This document shows, piece after piece, positions 5,864 to 5,956 of a DNA stretch of 5,956 bases. The notes beneath the pieces are model-generated. The model was not told where the DNA came from and made no database searches. It saw only the letters and a list, made by a program, of their open reading frames with translations. Source of the stretch: Desulfobacterales bacterium (GTDB lineage Bacteria > Desulfobacterota > Desulfobacteria > Desulfobacterales > JAFDCJ01); assembly GCA_029932495.1 (NCBI GenBank), contig JAOZPY010000187.1, forward strand, positions 1-5,956, given 5' to 3'. The translations under genes and the position numbers were made by a program. Numbering within the stretch: position 1 is the stretch's first letter; every line of letters starts with the position of its first letter.

Positions 5864-5925
5864 GGCGACGGCGCCAACACAAGAATCAGCCTTACGGGTA
5901 GCCCGCAACCGGACTTCGGTATGCG
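5864..5925 (+). promoter_or_regulatory. structured leader of an off-window gene, class not recognised
   Basis: Three short hairpins follow one another. The first is GGCG (5864-5867) with CGCC (5872-5875) around an ACGG tetraloop. The second is CGGG (5895-5898) with CCCG (5902-5905) around TAG. The third is CGCAACCG (5904-5911) with CGGTATGCG (5917-5925): 8 bp with one bulged A and the loop GACTT. The second and third overlap by two bases and may compete. The GC-rich block stands out from AT-rich flanks, and a ribosome binding site follows at 5946. A cis-regulatory RNA is plausible; I could not match it to a known riboswitch. Confidence 0.35.
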
Positions 5926-5945
5926 ATCTAAAATTAAACGTCTTT

Positions 5946-5951
5946 GGAGGG
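5946..5951 (+). promoter_or_regulatory. ribosome binding site of a gene starting beyond the right edge
   Basis: GGAGGG ends five bases before the window edge, so a start codon at about 5957-5959 would have normal spacing. The coding part is not visible. The upstream ATG at 5921 has no ribosome binding site and lies in the third hairpin. Confidence 0.5.
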
Positions 5952-5956
5952 ATTTG

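Noticed and set aside
5860..5930. Cyclic-di-GMP (GEMM) or guanidine-II riboswitch
   Set aside because: The GGUAGC-like segment and the ACGG tetraloop recall these classes. However, the GEMM core (GCAAAGCC) is missing, and the second ACGR hairpin required for guanidine-II is absent.
5858..5956. Open plus-strand frames reaching the right edge, including one with MRSKIKRLWRDL from an ATG at 5921
   Set aside because: More than one plus frame and one minus frame are open here, no ribosome binding site precedes 5921 or the TTG at 5858, and the ATG lies in a strong hairpin. A coding call is not supported without the sequence to the right.
5782..5956. Minus-strand frame open from the right edge to a TAG near 5782, possibly the 3' end of another gene
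   Set aside because: About 57 codons without a stop is not rare, the peptide has no recognisable motif, and the frame runs through the FHA promoter and the AT-rich spacer.

Overview
The window reads as a chromosomal segment of a Gram-negative bacterium. It has a lipoprotein signal peptide, a membrane-anchored periplasmic enzyme, moderately GC-rich genes with G/C-biased third codon positions, and AT-rich promoter regions. The gene style (HU-like gene, RecN, an orphan type 3 solute-binding lipoprotein, a transglutaminase-like protein, an FHA protein) recalls sulfate-reducing Desulfobacterota. That placement is an impression from reading, not a computed assignment.

Left part (1-610): the first 104 codons of an AI-2E/PerM-family membrane protein run leftward off the window from position 314. 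It has a near-consensus sigma70-type promoter (minus strand, 427-455) and a leader of about 105 nt that can form competing hairpins, one of them directly beside the ribosome binding site. The divergent spacer up to 610 also holds a long inverted repeat in front of the next rightward gene.

Middle (611-2553): a 59-codon HU-like gene that covers only the N-terminal half of a normal HU protein is followed by a hairpin-containing spacer and a complete recN. RecN is the SMC-like ATPase of double-strand-break repair.

Right-centre (2554-4988): a solute-binding lipoprotein of the type 3 (polar amino acid) family and, 29 nt later, a membrane-anchored protein with a C-terminal transglutaminase/protease-fold domain and an intact Cys-His-Asp triad. 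They look like one transcription unit in the cell envelope. No permease or ATPase gene accompanies the binding protein here.

Right part (4989-5956): a convergent gene on the minus strand encodes an FHA (phosphothreonine-recognition) protein. Its best start is an ATG at 5665, not the upstream TTG, and it has a good promoter at 5796-5824. The last ~115 bases look like a structured 5' leader of a rightward gene whose start codon would lie just beyond the window: a perfect TATAAT box, three short hairpins and a GGAGGG ribosome binding site five bases from the edge.

No RNA gene, insertion sequence, CRISPR array or clearly novel system was recognised. The most notable points are the half-length HU next to recN, the AI-2E leader, the orphan binding protein/transglutaminase pair and the unrecognised leader at the right edge.
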